64,000 bases of DNA from Shewanella sp. OMA3-2 (GTDB taxonomy: Bacteria > Pseudomonadota > Gammaproteobacteria > Enterobacterales > Shewanellaceae): the NCBI RefSeq assembly GCF_021513195.1, contig NZ_CP090974.1, forward strand, positions 1-64,000, given 5' to 3'. Under the pieces are notes generated by a model that was given only the letters and a program-made list of their open reading frames with translations, made no database searches and was not told the origin of the DNA. Position 1 is the first letter of the stretch; each line of letters opens with the position of its first letter. The position numbers were made by a program, and so were the translations under genes. Positions 43,523 through 54,196 of this stretch are shown here, one piece after another.

Positions 43523-44455
43523 ATGCTATCATTTTTACCTGGCCCAATGTTATACGCAATAAGTCTCACTTTATTGATTATTAACACTGTTGTTTGGAGC
43601 TCATTACTGAGTATTGGTGGCATAGTGAAATTACTCCTGCCCATCAACATCATTCGCTTAGGCTTATCTCACCTAATGAACCGCTTTATGTGGTGCTGGG
43701 CGGTCTGTAATGGCGGCATTTTAGCATTAATATCTAATATTGAATGGGACGTAGAAGGCCTTGAAGGTCTTGATGAAAATAGCTGGTATTTACTGATAAG
43801 TAATCACTTAAGCGGTTTTGATATTGCTGCTCAAACCTATTTACTACGCAATCATATTCCAATGTTAAAGTTCTTTCTGAAACAAGAATTGATGTATGTA
43901 CCCATTATGGGATTAGGCTGTTGGGCGCTGGATATGCCGTTTATGCATAGAACCAGCCCAGCAAAGTTACGTAAAAATCCTAAATTGAAAGGCAAAGACT
44001 TAGCAACAACTCGCAAGGCTTGTGCTCGGTTTAAACATTTACCTACCTCTATTATTAACTATGTTGAAGGTAGTCGCTTCACGGTAGAAAAACATCAACG
44101 CCAACAGTCACCTTACCAACATTTGCTACGAGCAAAAGCGGGTGGTATTGCTTTTACCCTTTCGGCAATGGGTGAACAATTTACCAGCCTGCTTAATGTT
44201 ACTTTAGTGTACCCAGACGCAAAGGCAGATGAAGATATACTTTATGGTGTGATGAATGGTCGCGTCAAAAAAGTGGTTATGAGAGTAGAAATACTTCCCG
44301 TCCCTGAGGTTGATCCTGACATTTACTTTTCTGAGGCGGAATATAGGGCCGAATTTCAACGTTGGTTGAATGATTTGTGGTTAGAAAAAGATAACCAAAT
44401 CGATGGCATTCTCAAGCAATATGCTGAAAAACCTATCACAAACAACAAAAAATAA
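43523..44455 (+). CDS. YihG-like acyltransferase (second tandem copy)
   Basis: A 310-residue PlsC-fold acyltransferase, intact. The HX4D motif is NHLSGFD (about 93-99). LKFFLKQELMYVPIMGLGCW, FMHRTSPAKLRKNPKLKGKD and INYVEGSRFT follow. It is paralogous to the gene just upstream (the KNPKLKGKD segment and the VEG(S/T)RF motif are shared), so a tandem duplication. Acyl donor and acceptor are not known. AAGGT stands 8-9 bases before the ATG, 6 bases after the first copy's stop. Confidence 0.85.
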   Translation: MLSFLPGPMLYAISLTLLIINTVVWSSLLSIGGIVKLLLPINIIRLGLSHLMNRFMWCWAVCNGGILALISNIEWDVEGLEGLDENSWYLLISNHLSGFDIAAQTYLLRNHIPMLKFFLKQELMYVPIMGLGCWALDMPFMHRTSPAKLRKNPKLKGKDLATTRKACARFKHLPTSIINYVEGSRFTVEKHQRQQSPYQHLLRAKAGGIAFTLSAMGEQFTSLLNVTLVYPDAKADEDILYGVMNGRVKKVVMRVEILPVPEVDPDIYFSEAEYRAEFQRWLNDLWLEKDNQIDGILKQYAEKPITNNKK

Positions 44456-44621
44456 TAATCAAGTATTATCATCTGTAGAACTAGCTATAATAAACGCCAA
44501 ATAGTTAACAAAAAAAATACATATATTAATAATGATTAACAATTGAATTTCCCCCCTTACAAGGTAGTATTGATTTAAGCGGTTATTTCATAATAATAAA
44601 ACACAGAAACTAAGGTGTCGT

Positions 44622-47600
44622 TTGAATTTACGCATATTTTCACTATTGATTACTTGCTTTGTCTTTGCATCTTTATCGTATGCATCGCCAGCTATGGCGT
44701 TACATAAAGGCAAATATGGTCATATTTCCGAGATCAAATTTGAGCACTTTGATAGTCAGCAAGGACTCAATCAAAACAGTATTACCAAGTTGTTTACGGA
44801 TAGGGCTGGCATGTTATGGATTGGCACCCAAGATGGCTTGCACAGCTATAATGGTGTCGACTTTCAGATATACCTCAAACGTTCTGGTGATCCTGAATCC
44901 ATTTCAGATAATTTTATTACTGATATAATTCAAACCCCCGATGGTGCACTTTGGGTGGCAACTTTTAATAGTGGCTTAAATAGACTTGACCTTAAAACGG
45001 GTAAATTTACTCGGTTTAATAAGTTAGATGGCCTAACTGATAGCCAAGTATCTCACCTTGCCGTTATTGGTGACACACTTTGGGTAGGCACACGTTCTGG
45101 CCTGTTTATGATGTCTCTCAAGACGCATAAAATTACTTCTATTGGTCTAGGTAATAGTTTAGAACCGCAAATAACCAGCTTATCTAATATCGATGACCAG
45201 TTTGTCATCGTTGGCACTGATAGAGTGGGCACATATGCCATCGATACCAATACAATTAACCGTTTAGACATTCCAAATGAAATGCAAGTTAACCGAATTC
45301 AGGCGAGCTCAATTTTTGCCGTTTGGCTAGCTATTGATAATCAAATCTGGCGTTATAATTTAGACACTCATCAAAAAGAACTTATTTGGCAACGACCTAA
45401 TACGATTGGACAAAAAAATGATATTAAAGATTTTATTGTACTTGATGCCAGCCAAATATGGGCAATAGGTAATGGTTCTGGGCTGATTCAATTAGATTTT
45501 GACGGCAAAGAATGGCAAAGCCAATATCACAAAAATGAAGCTTATAAACAGAATAGCCTAAGTGAAAATAATCTCTATTCCATGATGCTCGACCCAAATG
45601 GCACTTTATGGTTAGGGACTAGTTTTTCCGGTATCGATAAAATTAATCTTAGTCATCAATATTTCGCCCATTTATTCGATAGTAGTACCAGCAATCCTCG
45701 CTCGGCTAATATGATCCGAGCCATTTATCGCGATCATAAACAACGCTTGTGGATTGGAACGGATAGAGCTGGTCTTAAATATTTAACTGAGGATGGTAAA
45801 TATATTTATCTTAATGAACAGTTTTCTGCCTTATTGAATATTCCTGCCGCTGAACTCAATATGCAAGTTAACGATATTATTGAAGATAGCCAACAAACGG
45901 TATGGTTTGCGACCAGCATTGGGGTATTTACCTTAGATAAACAAGATGTGCTATCACAAATTAAGCCTCACAATCCAGCACTACAAGCTGATATAAATTT
46001 TCGTAGCTTAGCCATTGATGATAAAAATAGAGTGTGGTTAGCCAGCATATTAGGGCTGTATTTTATCTCTAAAGATAACCAGCAAATGCTGCCCTATAAT
46101 TTTGGTTTTCAGAAAGAGTATTCCCCCTATAAACACCAAATGCTAACGTTACATTTCAGTGATGGGTATTTATGGATAGGCACCATAGGTGGCCTGGTCA
46201 GACTCAACCCAGAAGAAAAAGAATTAGTTTTTGTGAGTAATGAGCCTGGTAATCCTTATAGTTTAAGCGATAACCGTGTACGAGATTTTCTTCGTACCTC
46301 AAATGGCGACCTCTGGGTAGCGACCCATGGCGGCATTGACAAATTAACTACTGACTACGGTATTTTTAAATTTGAACGCTTAGATGTGAATAATGACTTA
46401 ACCATAAATACTGTTTACAGTTTGCTAGAGGATAACGACCAAAACCTTTGGTTAGGTACCAACTCAGGGATTTCCCGTTATAACCCCACCACAAAAAAAT
46501 TTACTGCATTTAATATTCATGAAGGGCTGCAAGCATATGAATTTAATGGCGCAGCTCGCTTTAAAGACACTAATGGTGACATGTGGTTTGGTGGCATAAA
46601 TGGGTTAAATTACTTTATTCCGAGTGATATTCCACAGCAGCGTCCTCCTATAAAGCTAGCGCTCACTAGTTACACTATTGGTGATACCAGTTATCCGGTG
46701 TTAGACCTTAGCCACACACCTAAAATTAACATGCCCTATGAGAAGCAACTTATCAGCTTTGAAATAAGCGCACTCAACTTTAGCTACAGCAACTTAAGCC
46801 AATACAGTTACTCTTTAACGGGTTTTGATTCTGTATGGCATGATCTTCCAACCGGCAGCAAAATAACCTACACCAATTTACCCCTGGGGATTATAAACTC
46901 ATGGTGCGTCATGCATTAGGACTGAATGCTTTTGATGATAAATCATTAGCAGTGCCTATTACGGTGATACCGCCGTTTTATATGAGTAATTTAGCCTATA
47001 TGCTGTATGGCATGCTCAGCTTTAGTCTGCTGTCATATTTAATGTATTCAAGGCATTACAAACACGAGAGACAACGAGAATTCGAACAAAGTATTCGTGC
47101 ATCAGAAGAACGGTTGAAACTCGCCTTGTGGGCATCTGGCGACGGTATGTGGGATTGGAATATCACCCAAAACAAAGTCTACCGCACCAACATGGTGCCT
47201 CAGATGAATTTTGACCATTCAGATAAATTACTTATTCATAACATTCACCTTGAAGACCGTGCAAGGGTAGAACATCTACTGCAAAAGCATCTCGATGGGG
47301 AGAGTGAGTTTTTCGAAGCTGAATACCGAGTCGAAACAGGTGACGGCAAATGGACTTGGTTGCTTGACCGCGGTCAAGTGGTTGAACGTGACAACAAAGA
47401 TAGACCACTTCGTATGGCGGGTACCCATAAAGACATTACCAGCCGTAAGGAAATTGAAAATGAATTAAAACTGTCTTCACAAGTACTGTTTAGTATGAAT
47501 GAAGCTGTTGTCGTCGGAGAACTAGATTATAGAGTGCGCTCAGTTAATCCTGCATTTAGCCGAATTACTGGCTTTAAACCGCAGGAAGTCGCCGGCAAAC

Positions 47601-49138
47601 ACTTTTTATTCTTGGCTATGGGCAGACAATCAAGGGAGTTTTATCTTACCGTTGAAGCTCAGTTGTTACGCTACAAACATTGGGCCGGAGAGATCAAAAT
47701 CCGTACCCGCAACCGTAAAGGTATTTTAGCTTGGCTTGAAATAAACCAGGTTATCGACAACAAAGGTGAAACCAGCCACTTTGTTGCAGTATTTACCGAT
47801 ATCACAGCCCGTAAAAAAGCCGAAGAAGATTTACGTGTGCTGGCTAATTTTGATCCGTTAACAGGGTTACCCAATAGAACCTTATTTCAAGATAGGCTAA
47901 ACCATGCAATCACCAAAGCGCATAGGTCACAGCAAGTTGTCGCGCTATTGTTTCTCGATTTAGATCGCTTCAAGCATATAAATGACTCTATGGGTCATCA
48001 TATTGGTGATTTATTGCTTAAATCGGTATCCATACGGCTGCAAAATGCTATCAGAGAAGGGGATACGGTTGCCAGATTAGGCGGCGATGAGTTTACCCTC
48101 ATATTAGAAGGCGTTCAAAAAACCGAATCAGTGACCCGAATTGCCGAAAAAGTACTGCAATCATTCGAAACGCCATTTTTATTAGACGATAAAGTGTTAA
48201 CTATTTCATCATCCATTGGCATTAGCTTATATCCTAACGATGCGGATGATACAACTTCATTAATTAAATATGCTGATACTGCTATGTATCATGCTAAGTC
48301 TTTAGGGCGCAATAATTTTCAGTTTTATACCGCAGAGCTGAATCATTATGCTACTCGCCATGTCCAGTTAGAAGCAGGTCTTAAACAAGCGATTAACCTG
48401 AATGAGCTGTCTTTGGTTTATCAGCCTAAATTTGATGTTAAAACAGAAAAAATTATTGGATTAGAAGCGCTATTACGTTGGAATAGTGAAGAGCTTGGGT
48501 TTATTTCTCCTGCAGAATTTATCCCGTTAGCAGAAGAAACAGGCATGATTAATGAAATAGGTCACTGGGCACTTAATCAAGCCTGTAGCCAGCTTTCACA
48601 ATGGCATCAGCAGGGGTTTGAGTATATCTCTGTTGCGGTAAACCTTTCTGCCAGACAGTTAAAGGCCGATATCATATCCACAATTGAAGTTGCTTTAGCG
48701 GTATCAGGTCTGCCTGCCAGCGCGCTAGAATTAGAATTAACCGAATCAATGATTATGGGTAATCCAGCTGATTCTGTAGAAATTCTTACCCAACTAAAGG
48801 CCATTGGTTTAACCATTTCTATTGATGATTTTGGTACCGGATATTCCAGCTTAAGTTACCTTAAGCGCTTCCCTATCGATACCTTAAAAATTGATCGTGA
48901 GTTTGTGCGTGACATTACTGAAGATCCTGATGATGCCGCCATTACCAGTGCAATTATTACCTTGGCGCACAGCTTAGAATTAAATGTTGTTGCTGAAGGA
49001 GTTGAAACCCACGAGCAACTAGAGTTTTTACGCCAAGGTGGTTGCGACCAAGTACAAGGCTTCTTGCTTAGTAAGCCTTTGTCTGCCATTGATTGTTTAG
49101 CACGTTTAAAGTTAGACAAGAGCTCGCTTTCATCATAA
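44622..49138 (+). pseudogene. Reg_prop-PAS-GGDEF-EAL sensor, one-base frameshift
   Basis: A single very large regulator, 1505 residues after repair. A signal peptide (about 1-26) leads to two-component-regulator propeller repeats (many LWIGTxxGL blades; LWVATFNSGL, LWVGTRSGL, LWLGTNSGI), a Y_Y_Y domain, one membrane helix (LAYMLYGMLSFSLLSYLMY), two PAS domains, then GGDEF (VARLGGDEFTLIL with inhibitory REGD before it), then EAL (GLEALLRW, ELTESMIM, DDFGTGYSSL). The C-run at 46881-46884 is one C short, which breaks the frame. The start is TTG 44622 after AAGGTG. It may both make and break c-di-GMP; the ligand is unknown. Confidence 0.9.
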
Positions 49139-49157
49139 TCATTATGACTAACAATAA

Positions 49158-49190
49158 CCAAAAGGCCTGAAATCATTCAGGCCTTTTGGT
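49158..49190. terminator. Bidirectional terminator
   Basis: CCAAAAGGCCTGAA is followed by its inverted copy TTCAGGCCTTTTGG, between the convergent sensor and dgt genes. Confidence 0.75.
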
Positions 49191-49255
49191 GTGCTTGTAA
49201 CGCATATATTGGATAAAACTCACCTTAATAACATCAACAACAAGCCGTTGATCAC

Positions 49256-50740
49256 TTAAAAATCGTCTATCACATGAAAAGCACGATATTCATCATAGGC
49301 AAACTGATCTGTCATACCGCTAATATAATCAATAATAAGCCGCATGCGGAAATAAAACTCACGGCAATCTTCGTCTGCAATGTAAGCCATAAGTGCACCT
49401 TCTGACATCGCAGTTTGATATGCTGCAATATGTTTAGAAGACAATTTTTTGAATAGGCGTTTAGGGTATATTGGGATAGATACTCGCTCATCCTCTGTCG
49501 TTTGAGCACCATACATTAATACATTAAATTGACTACGACTTAGGGTGAGTAATGGCCTATAACATTCCATTAAACCACTTATCACCCTATAACCTTGCAA
49601 CTCTCGAGCTTCCACCTCTGGGTGACAAAAGGCTTGTTCTAAGGCCACCTGCTTGAACGTTTCAACAATCATGTGATTAACGCTGTTATCTTCAATCAAG
49701 GCATGATTAAAACTGCCGTCAAATACCGCTTCAATATTATCAATAAAACGTTTTTGGGCATGTTGCGGTAAACGTCCATTCACCCCAACCCGTAAGAATA
49801 CAAAAAACATGCTGTCGCTGCCCTTTGCACTTTTACTGGCTTTATCTAACATCAACTGCATTACTGCACGGTCTTCAACCGACAGATGTGTAGATATCTG
49901 GGTAAACTTGTCTGTTAGTGCCTGTTTCATTTGCGTAACCGTTAATACGCCTTTTTCAACAGCATCTTCTAAATCAGCAATACCATATGAAATATCATCG
50001 GCGGCTTCCATAATATAGGCAAAAGGTGAACGACAATGGGGCGCTATAACCAAGGTTTTTTGTAGTTCGGCAATGAAGTCAGTTTCACTCAAATAGTAGC
50101 CGACCTTTTTCTTTAGATAACTGTGAGGGTCATTAGCATTCTTAGCTGGTTTGGGCTCAGTGCCACAGCGGGTGTATTTCATGATCCCTGATGCTTGTGA
50201 ATAAGTCAGGTTCAGTTTTAACAATGAGTGAATTAATCGTATTCCCTGAGCATTACCTTCAAAACTGATTAAGTCTCTGGCAATGTCGTCGGGTAAGGTT
50301 TTATTGTGCAGTTGCTGGTATATGCCCGCAAGGCTGGTTTGTAACCAATCAATCATTGCAGCTTCACCAAAATGACCGAAAGGTGGATTGCCAACATCGT
50401 GCATTAAACACGACATTTCTACGATAGTTTCCAACTCACGCGCTAAGGTTTTTAAACCATAGTTTTGTGCATCTGAGTCATATTTAGATAAGCCATCACA
50501 AATCAACTGACTGATATATCGCCCGACTTGCTGCACTTCCATCGAGTGAGTTAAGCGGCTACGTACTGCGGCATTTCGCTCTAACGGAAATACTTGGGTT
50601 TTTTGCTGTAAGCGCCTAATAGCTGCTGAATTAATGATACGGCCACGGTCACTTTCAAACTGCCTTAATATTGGGCCTGTGGACGCTTTATATTGAAAAG
50701 GCCGTTCAGCTTTAATTTTAGTATTAAAATGCATATCCAT
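49256..50740 (-). CDS. dgt: Deoxyguanosinetriphosphate triphosphohydrolase-like protein
   Basis: An HD-domain dNTP triphosphohydrolase. The 494 residues are close to E. coli Dgt (505). The metal motifs are H...HD: RLTHSMEVQQVGR, CLMHDVGNPPFGHFGE (HD pair) and YIMEAADDISYGIADLEDAV. The N-terminus has the substrate-site residues (RGRIINSAAIRRLQQKTQVF). It cleaves dGTP or other dNTPs to the nucleoside and triphosphate. Related Dgt enzymes take part in phage defence by dNTP depletion; nothing here shows that role. Alone between the terminator and the DUF2999 gene. Confidence 0.9.
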   Translation of the reverse strand: MDMHFNTKIKAERPFQYKASTGPILRQFESDRGRIINSAAIRRLQQKTQVFPLERNAAVRSRLTHSMEVQQVGRYISQLICDGLSKYDSDAQNYGLKTLARELETIVEMSCLMHDVGNPPFGHFGEAAMIDWLQTSLAGIYQQLHNKTLPDDIARDLISFEGNAQGIRLIHSLLKLNLTYSQASGIMKYTRCGTEPKPAKNANDPHSYLKKKVGYYLSETDFIAELQKTLVIAPHCRSPFAYIMEAADDISYGIADLEDAVEKGVLTVTQMKQALTDKFTQISTHLSVEDRAVMQLMLDKASKSAKGSDSMFFVFLRVGVNGRLPQHAQKRFIDNIEAVFDGSFNHALIEDNSVNHMIVETFKQVALEQAFCHPEVEARELQGYRVISGLMECYRPLLTLSRSQFNVLMYGAQTTEDERVSIPIYPKRLFKKLSSKHIAAYQTAMSEGALMAYIADEDCREFYFRMRLIIDYISGMTDQFAYDEYRAFHVIDDF

Positions 50741-51005
50741 TACCCAGTAAAAACAAAGTGTTCGATAAGTTAAACTTACAGTATTAATCTTTTATTTTCA
50801 ATGCATTAAATTAGCACCAAGTCATTTAACACTATGATTAACTTGATATAAAATGGGTGATTCACACATTATATTTGAATTATTTAATATTTTTAAAAAC
50901 CACAAATTTTACTCACTAAGCTAAGATTAAACATTCAAACTCCTCAGTTTTAGTGTGTTAGAATTAGCCCCAATTCAATTTCAACTATCAGCACAAGGTC
51001 ATCTA

Positions 51006-51257
51006 ATGAATCCAATTATTGCCATTTTAAAAGAACACAATGTTAGTGATGCTAAAATTAATGAATTATTTCAAACGTTAACTGAAAACCCATTAATGGC
51101 GATGAACATTGTGGCTCAATTAGGGATCCCTGCAGAAAAACTACAACAATTAATGGGCTTAGTAATGCAAAATCCTGCATTAATTAAAGAAGCGGTTTTG
51201 GAGTTAGGTTTAGATTTTTCAAAAGTAGAAGCGGCAAAAGCACAATTACAGCAATAA
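51006..51257 (+). CDS. DUF2999-family small protein
   Basis: An 83-residue helical protein. The sequence MNPIIAILKEHNVSDAKINE, QLGIPAEKLQQLMGLVMQNP and ELGLDFSKVEAAKAQL fits the DUF2999 family, known from Shewanella and Vibrio; its function is not known. ATG 51006 follows AAGGTCATCTA. A terminator follows at once. Single gene. Confidence 0.75.
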   Translation: MNPIIAILKEHNVSDAKINELFQTLTENPLMAMNIVAQLGIPAEKLQQLMGLVMQNPALIKEAVLELGLDFSKVEAAKAQLQQ

Positions 51258-51272
51258 AGTTATCATCAGCCA

Positions 51273-51305
51273 AAAGAGTAAAGCACTATCTTGCTTTACT
51301 CTTTG
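51273..51305 (+). terminator. DUF2999 terminator
   Basis: AAAGAGTAAAGCA pairs with TGCTTTACTCTTT around a 6-base loop. Confidence 0.75.
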
Positions 51306-51553
51306 CGAGCCTCTATCCCCTGCCTCAATATAATAACCTTAAACAACCTTAACCTGAGATAATAAATACTTACTAAACAGTCATTTGTCGTGCTAACTGC
51401 GTTACATTAACGTGCAATACACCCGTTATTGACGTGTTAATGCGCCTTGCTTGCAAAACAAATAGCTAGTTGGCTATAAAATAGGTTAAACGTGTTGAAT
51501 TTAGCGTATTGAGCCGATCTATTAACCCGAGTTAAGGTTAAATAGATATTAGC

Positions 51554-51700
51554 TTACTTCAACATATTACTAAAACCACAACAGACGATGATCTCATTGG
51601 GTGTTGTGACAACATGCCACAAGCTCCGCCTTATGAAAATGAGCATAAACAGCTGCAACATTTCTTTAGCAAGATCAACAGAGGCCAATGTTAACGCTTT
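51554..51700 (-). pseudogene. Possible IS110-type transposase remnant
   Basis: On the minus strand the frame reads LTLASVDLAKEMLQL, close to the first catalytic segment (SVDLAK) of IS110-family transposases. It then loses similarity within about 30 codons. No terminal repeats and no downstream transposase are visible. A tentative call for this otherwise empty stretch (51306-51698). Confidence 0.25.
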
Positions 51701-52190
51701 ACTCCACCTTTTCGAAAGCCACCAGCCAGGTCTTGAGTAGCTGATTAAGCTGGGGCTGCTCAGTCTCCGACAAATGATCAACTAACCGGTGCTGGACACG
51801 TACGTGCTCTTCAATCACCTCATCTATAGTAGTAAGGCCTTTTTCAGTCAAGCCGACCGATACGCTACGCCTATCATCTGTGCTATGCGCACGTTTAATC
51901 AACCCTTTAGACTCAAGTTTATCTAATCTATTTGTCATCGCACCTGAGGTAAGCATCATCGAAGATAATAACGCCGAAGGTGTTAAGGTATAAGGCAGAC
52001 CTGCACGCCTTAATGTCGCCAGCACATCAAACTCACCCATAGTTAACTCAAACTGTTTATGGCAAGCAGATATTTCGGTTTCAATGTGTTTTTGCAAACG
52101 TAAAAAGCGTCCTAGTATCGCCATTGGCATGGTATCTAAATGCGGTTTTTGTTCACCCCACTGCGCAACAAGTCGATCAATATCTTCCAT
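51699..52190 (-). CDS. MarR-family transcriptional regulator
   Basis: A 163-residue winged-HTH repressor. The wing and recognition segment read SALLSSMMLTSGAMTNRLDKLESKGLI, then RRSVSVGLTEKG, the MarR wing. The N- and C-terminal helices form the dimer interface. It is divergent from the DMT transporter 145 bases away, the common arrangement for a regulator of an exporter, so the transporter is its probable target. The 3' end lies next to the IS110-like remnant. Confidence 0.85.
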   Translation of the reverse strand: MEDIDRLVAQWGEQKPHLDTMPMAILGRFLRLQKHIETEISACHKQFELTMGEFDVLATLRRAGLPYTLTPSALLSSMMLTSGAMTNRLDKLESKGLIKRAHSTDDRRSVSVGLTEKGLTTIDEVIEEHVRVQHRLVDHLSETEQPQLNQLLKTWLVAFEKVE

Positions 52191-52335
52191 TTATCACCTA
52201 TCCAATTAGTCGTTCAACAATCGCAAAATAACTTAATGCAAAGATACTTGATAAAAAGATGCTTTACAAAAATAAATCTTAGGTTCAAAATAGCAACTTA
52301 TCTTTACATGAAGATACTTAAAGGAAAGCTAGTTT

Positions 52336-53226
52336 ATGAATGTGTTACTTGCCATGATCCCCGCTTTTTTCTGGGGTACCACTTATGCGATGACTCAGTT
52401 CACCTTACCGGACTGGCCACCATTATTATTAGGCACCCTACGTGCTTTACCTGCTGGACTGATATTACTGGCCATTAAACCTAGCTTACCTAATAAAACT
52501 GATTGGCCCATTTTAGTTAAGTTGGGGACGATTAATATTGCAGTATTTTTTAGTCTAATTTTTGTGATGGCATTAACCCTACCCTCAGCCATATCCGGTA
52601 TTGGAATGATTTCAGTACCGGTTTTTGCCATGCTATTCCATTGGGCTGTCAGTAAAAAGCGCCCTAATCCAGTACAAGCCATTTCAGGAATGGGGTTAAT
52701 ACTATTAGCCTGGATGCTATTCGACCCAAGTTCAATTAGCTTAAATCCGTTAGGGTTAGTCGCCATGCTAGCGGCTATTAGCTGTATTATTATTGGCAGT
52801 ACTATGACTAAAGCACTTGGTACGCGGATCCATTGGTGGACCATACTGACCTGGCAGCTCATTATAGGCGGCATAATACTCTTGCTGATCGCAGGAATTC
52901 AGGCCTTAATTTCACCACAACAATATCTTAATGTTATCAACCAATTTAGCCTGATAAATGCGGCCGGAATAAGCTGGATTGTATTACTCAATACAGTGCT
53001 GGGTTACGGCATGTATGTATGGTTGCTGCAACGTATGTCTGTTGTCGACTTCACGTTCGGCGGCATTGCCAATCCCGTCGCAGGTATCGTTTGTGGTTTA
53101 GTGTTAATGGGTGAATCATATTCTCATCACCAATACCTATTGATGGGCGGAATGATTCTAGCCTCTATCGCCCCCGCATTAATTCAGCTGCTGCGCCAAA
53201 AATTATGTAACACGGCTAGCAATTAA
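52336..53226 (+). CDS. EamA/DMT-family transporter
   Basis: A 296-residue membrane protein with ten predicted helices in two EamA repeats (each about 130 residues). The start MNVLLAMIPAFFWGTTYAMTQ and the second-repeat LLAWMLFDPSS...GLVAMLAAIS, then PVAGIVCGLVLMGESY, are typical. The family exports metabolites or drugs; the substrate is not readable. It may be under control of the divergent MarR. AAGGAAA lies 9 bases before the ATG. Confidence 0.85.
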   Translation: MNVLLAMIPAFFWGTTYAMTQFTLPDWPPLLLGTLRALPAGLILLAIKPSLPNKTDWPILVKLGTINIAVFFSLIFVMALTLPSAISGIGMISVPVFAMLFHWAVSKKRPNPVQAISGMGLILLAWMLFDPSSISLNPLGLVAMLAAISCIIIGSTMTKALGTRIHWWTILTWQLIIGGIILLLIAGIQALISPQQYLNVINQFSLINAAGISWIVLLNTVLGYGMYVWLLQRMSVVDFTFGGIANPVAGIVCGLVLMGESYSHHQYLLMGGMILASIAPALIQLLRQKLCNTASN

Positions 53227-53287
53227 CAGTGACTTATCATCAACAACTTACTCAAACTCGATTTTTTATAGCCTGATATGACCGTTT

Positions 53288-53803
53288 TTAGAGTAAGGCT
53301 CTTAACTGATTAAGTGCATCTACCGAGAAACCTTGGTCATAAAAGTAAATCACTTTGCCCTGTGCATCGAGTAACACCACTCGGGTGTTGTTAGGGTTTT
53401 CGTTACCGGTAAAGGCTTGTACTTGGTCGCCATCTTGATAAACCGTCACTACGCCCTTCCAAAGTGGTTTAGGTATACCAGCGCGCATTCCATTATCAAT
53501 AAAAGTACTGAACATTCTAGGAAACAATCCTTGAATTGTTGGCACTTCATATACCGCAACTTGAGTCTGGGTCATGTCTAAACCAATTAACCAGCGATCT
53601 ATATCAAATTGTGAATTTTGTTTATATCCCACTAATAATAATGCCACTTTACCTTTTAAATCGTCAGGTAAAGACATTGGTAGCTGCTCAAGTGTCTGTC
53701 CTGATACTGATGGAAAAACCTGTCCAGTAATGGATTGATTAGGGTAATTGGTGCTGCAAGCCGTTAATAACATTGCCATCGCCATAACTATAAATAAACG
53801 CAT
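53288..53803 (-). CDS. Thioredoxin-like lipoprotein without cysteines
   Basis: A 171-residue lipoprotein. The signal ends in the lipobox LTAC (C16). The following 150 residues have a thioredoxin-like look (GKVALLLVGYK beta strand, QVAVYEVPTIQGLFPR) but no CxxC pair, so no redox role is supported. I do not recognise the exact family. Convergent with the DMT transporter; the ATG is at 53803. Confidence 0.75.
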   Translation of the reverse strand: MRLFIVMAMAMLLTACSTNYPNQSITGQVFPSVSGQTLEQLPMSLPDDLKGKVALLLVGYKQNSQFDIDRWLIGLDMTQTQVAVYEVPTIQGLFPRMFSTFIDNGMRAGIPKPLWKGVVTVYQDGDQVQAFTGNENPNNTRVVLLDAQGKVIYFYDQGFSVDALNQLRALL

Positions 53804-53928
53804 CTGTAGTCCTTATTAATAAGTTGTCTAATAAGTTATACGTACCAAAGTCCCAAAAGGCCTATACACAATGATTAATGATTTACAGATAATTTGTTAA
53901 AGTCACGCCAACTTTTTGGGGGGAGATA

Positions 53929-54042
53929 TTGTTTTTTAAAGAACGCTTTCAGGATATCGATTCATTGCCTGCAGAAAACACGTTTTTATTCCGCTATGAA
54001 GCCCTGCAAGCCGCACTGAAACATGTGAATAAACAGAAGTAA
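53929..54042 (+). CDS. Possible small protein, 37 residues
   Basis: A short ORF with TTG at 53929 after a very strong GGGGGGAG. It reads FFKERFQDIDSLPAENTFLF, then RYEALQAALKHVNKQK, and stops at 54042. The sequence is helical, has charged and hydrophobic residues in good balance, and lies in a 390-base gap without another gene. There is no homology I can name. Start codon and reality need support from other genomes. Confidence 0.4.
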   Translation: MFFKERFQDIDSLPAENTFLFRYEALQAALKHVNKQK

Positions 54043-54196
54043 ACTCTACTCATTCACAACGCCCTGCTGTTATCGTCTATCATTGTGACCCCAATAGCAT
54101 TTAAGCTAATGAAATAGCTAGCTTATTGAATTAGGAGTTAGCTATTATACAAACCTAACAGTTAAGTAAATTATAACCATTAAGGGAAATGCCGCC

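Noticed and set aside
46901..49138. Separate PAS-GGDEF-EAL gene
   Set aside because: Its first residues continue the Y_Y_Y domain of the preceding frame, and one missing C joins the two.
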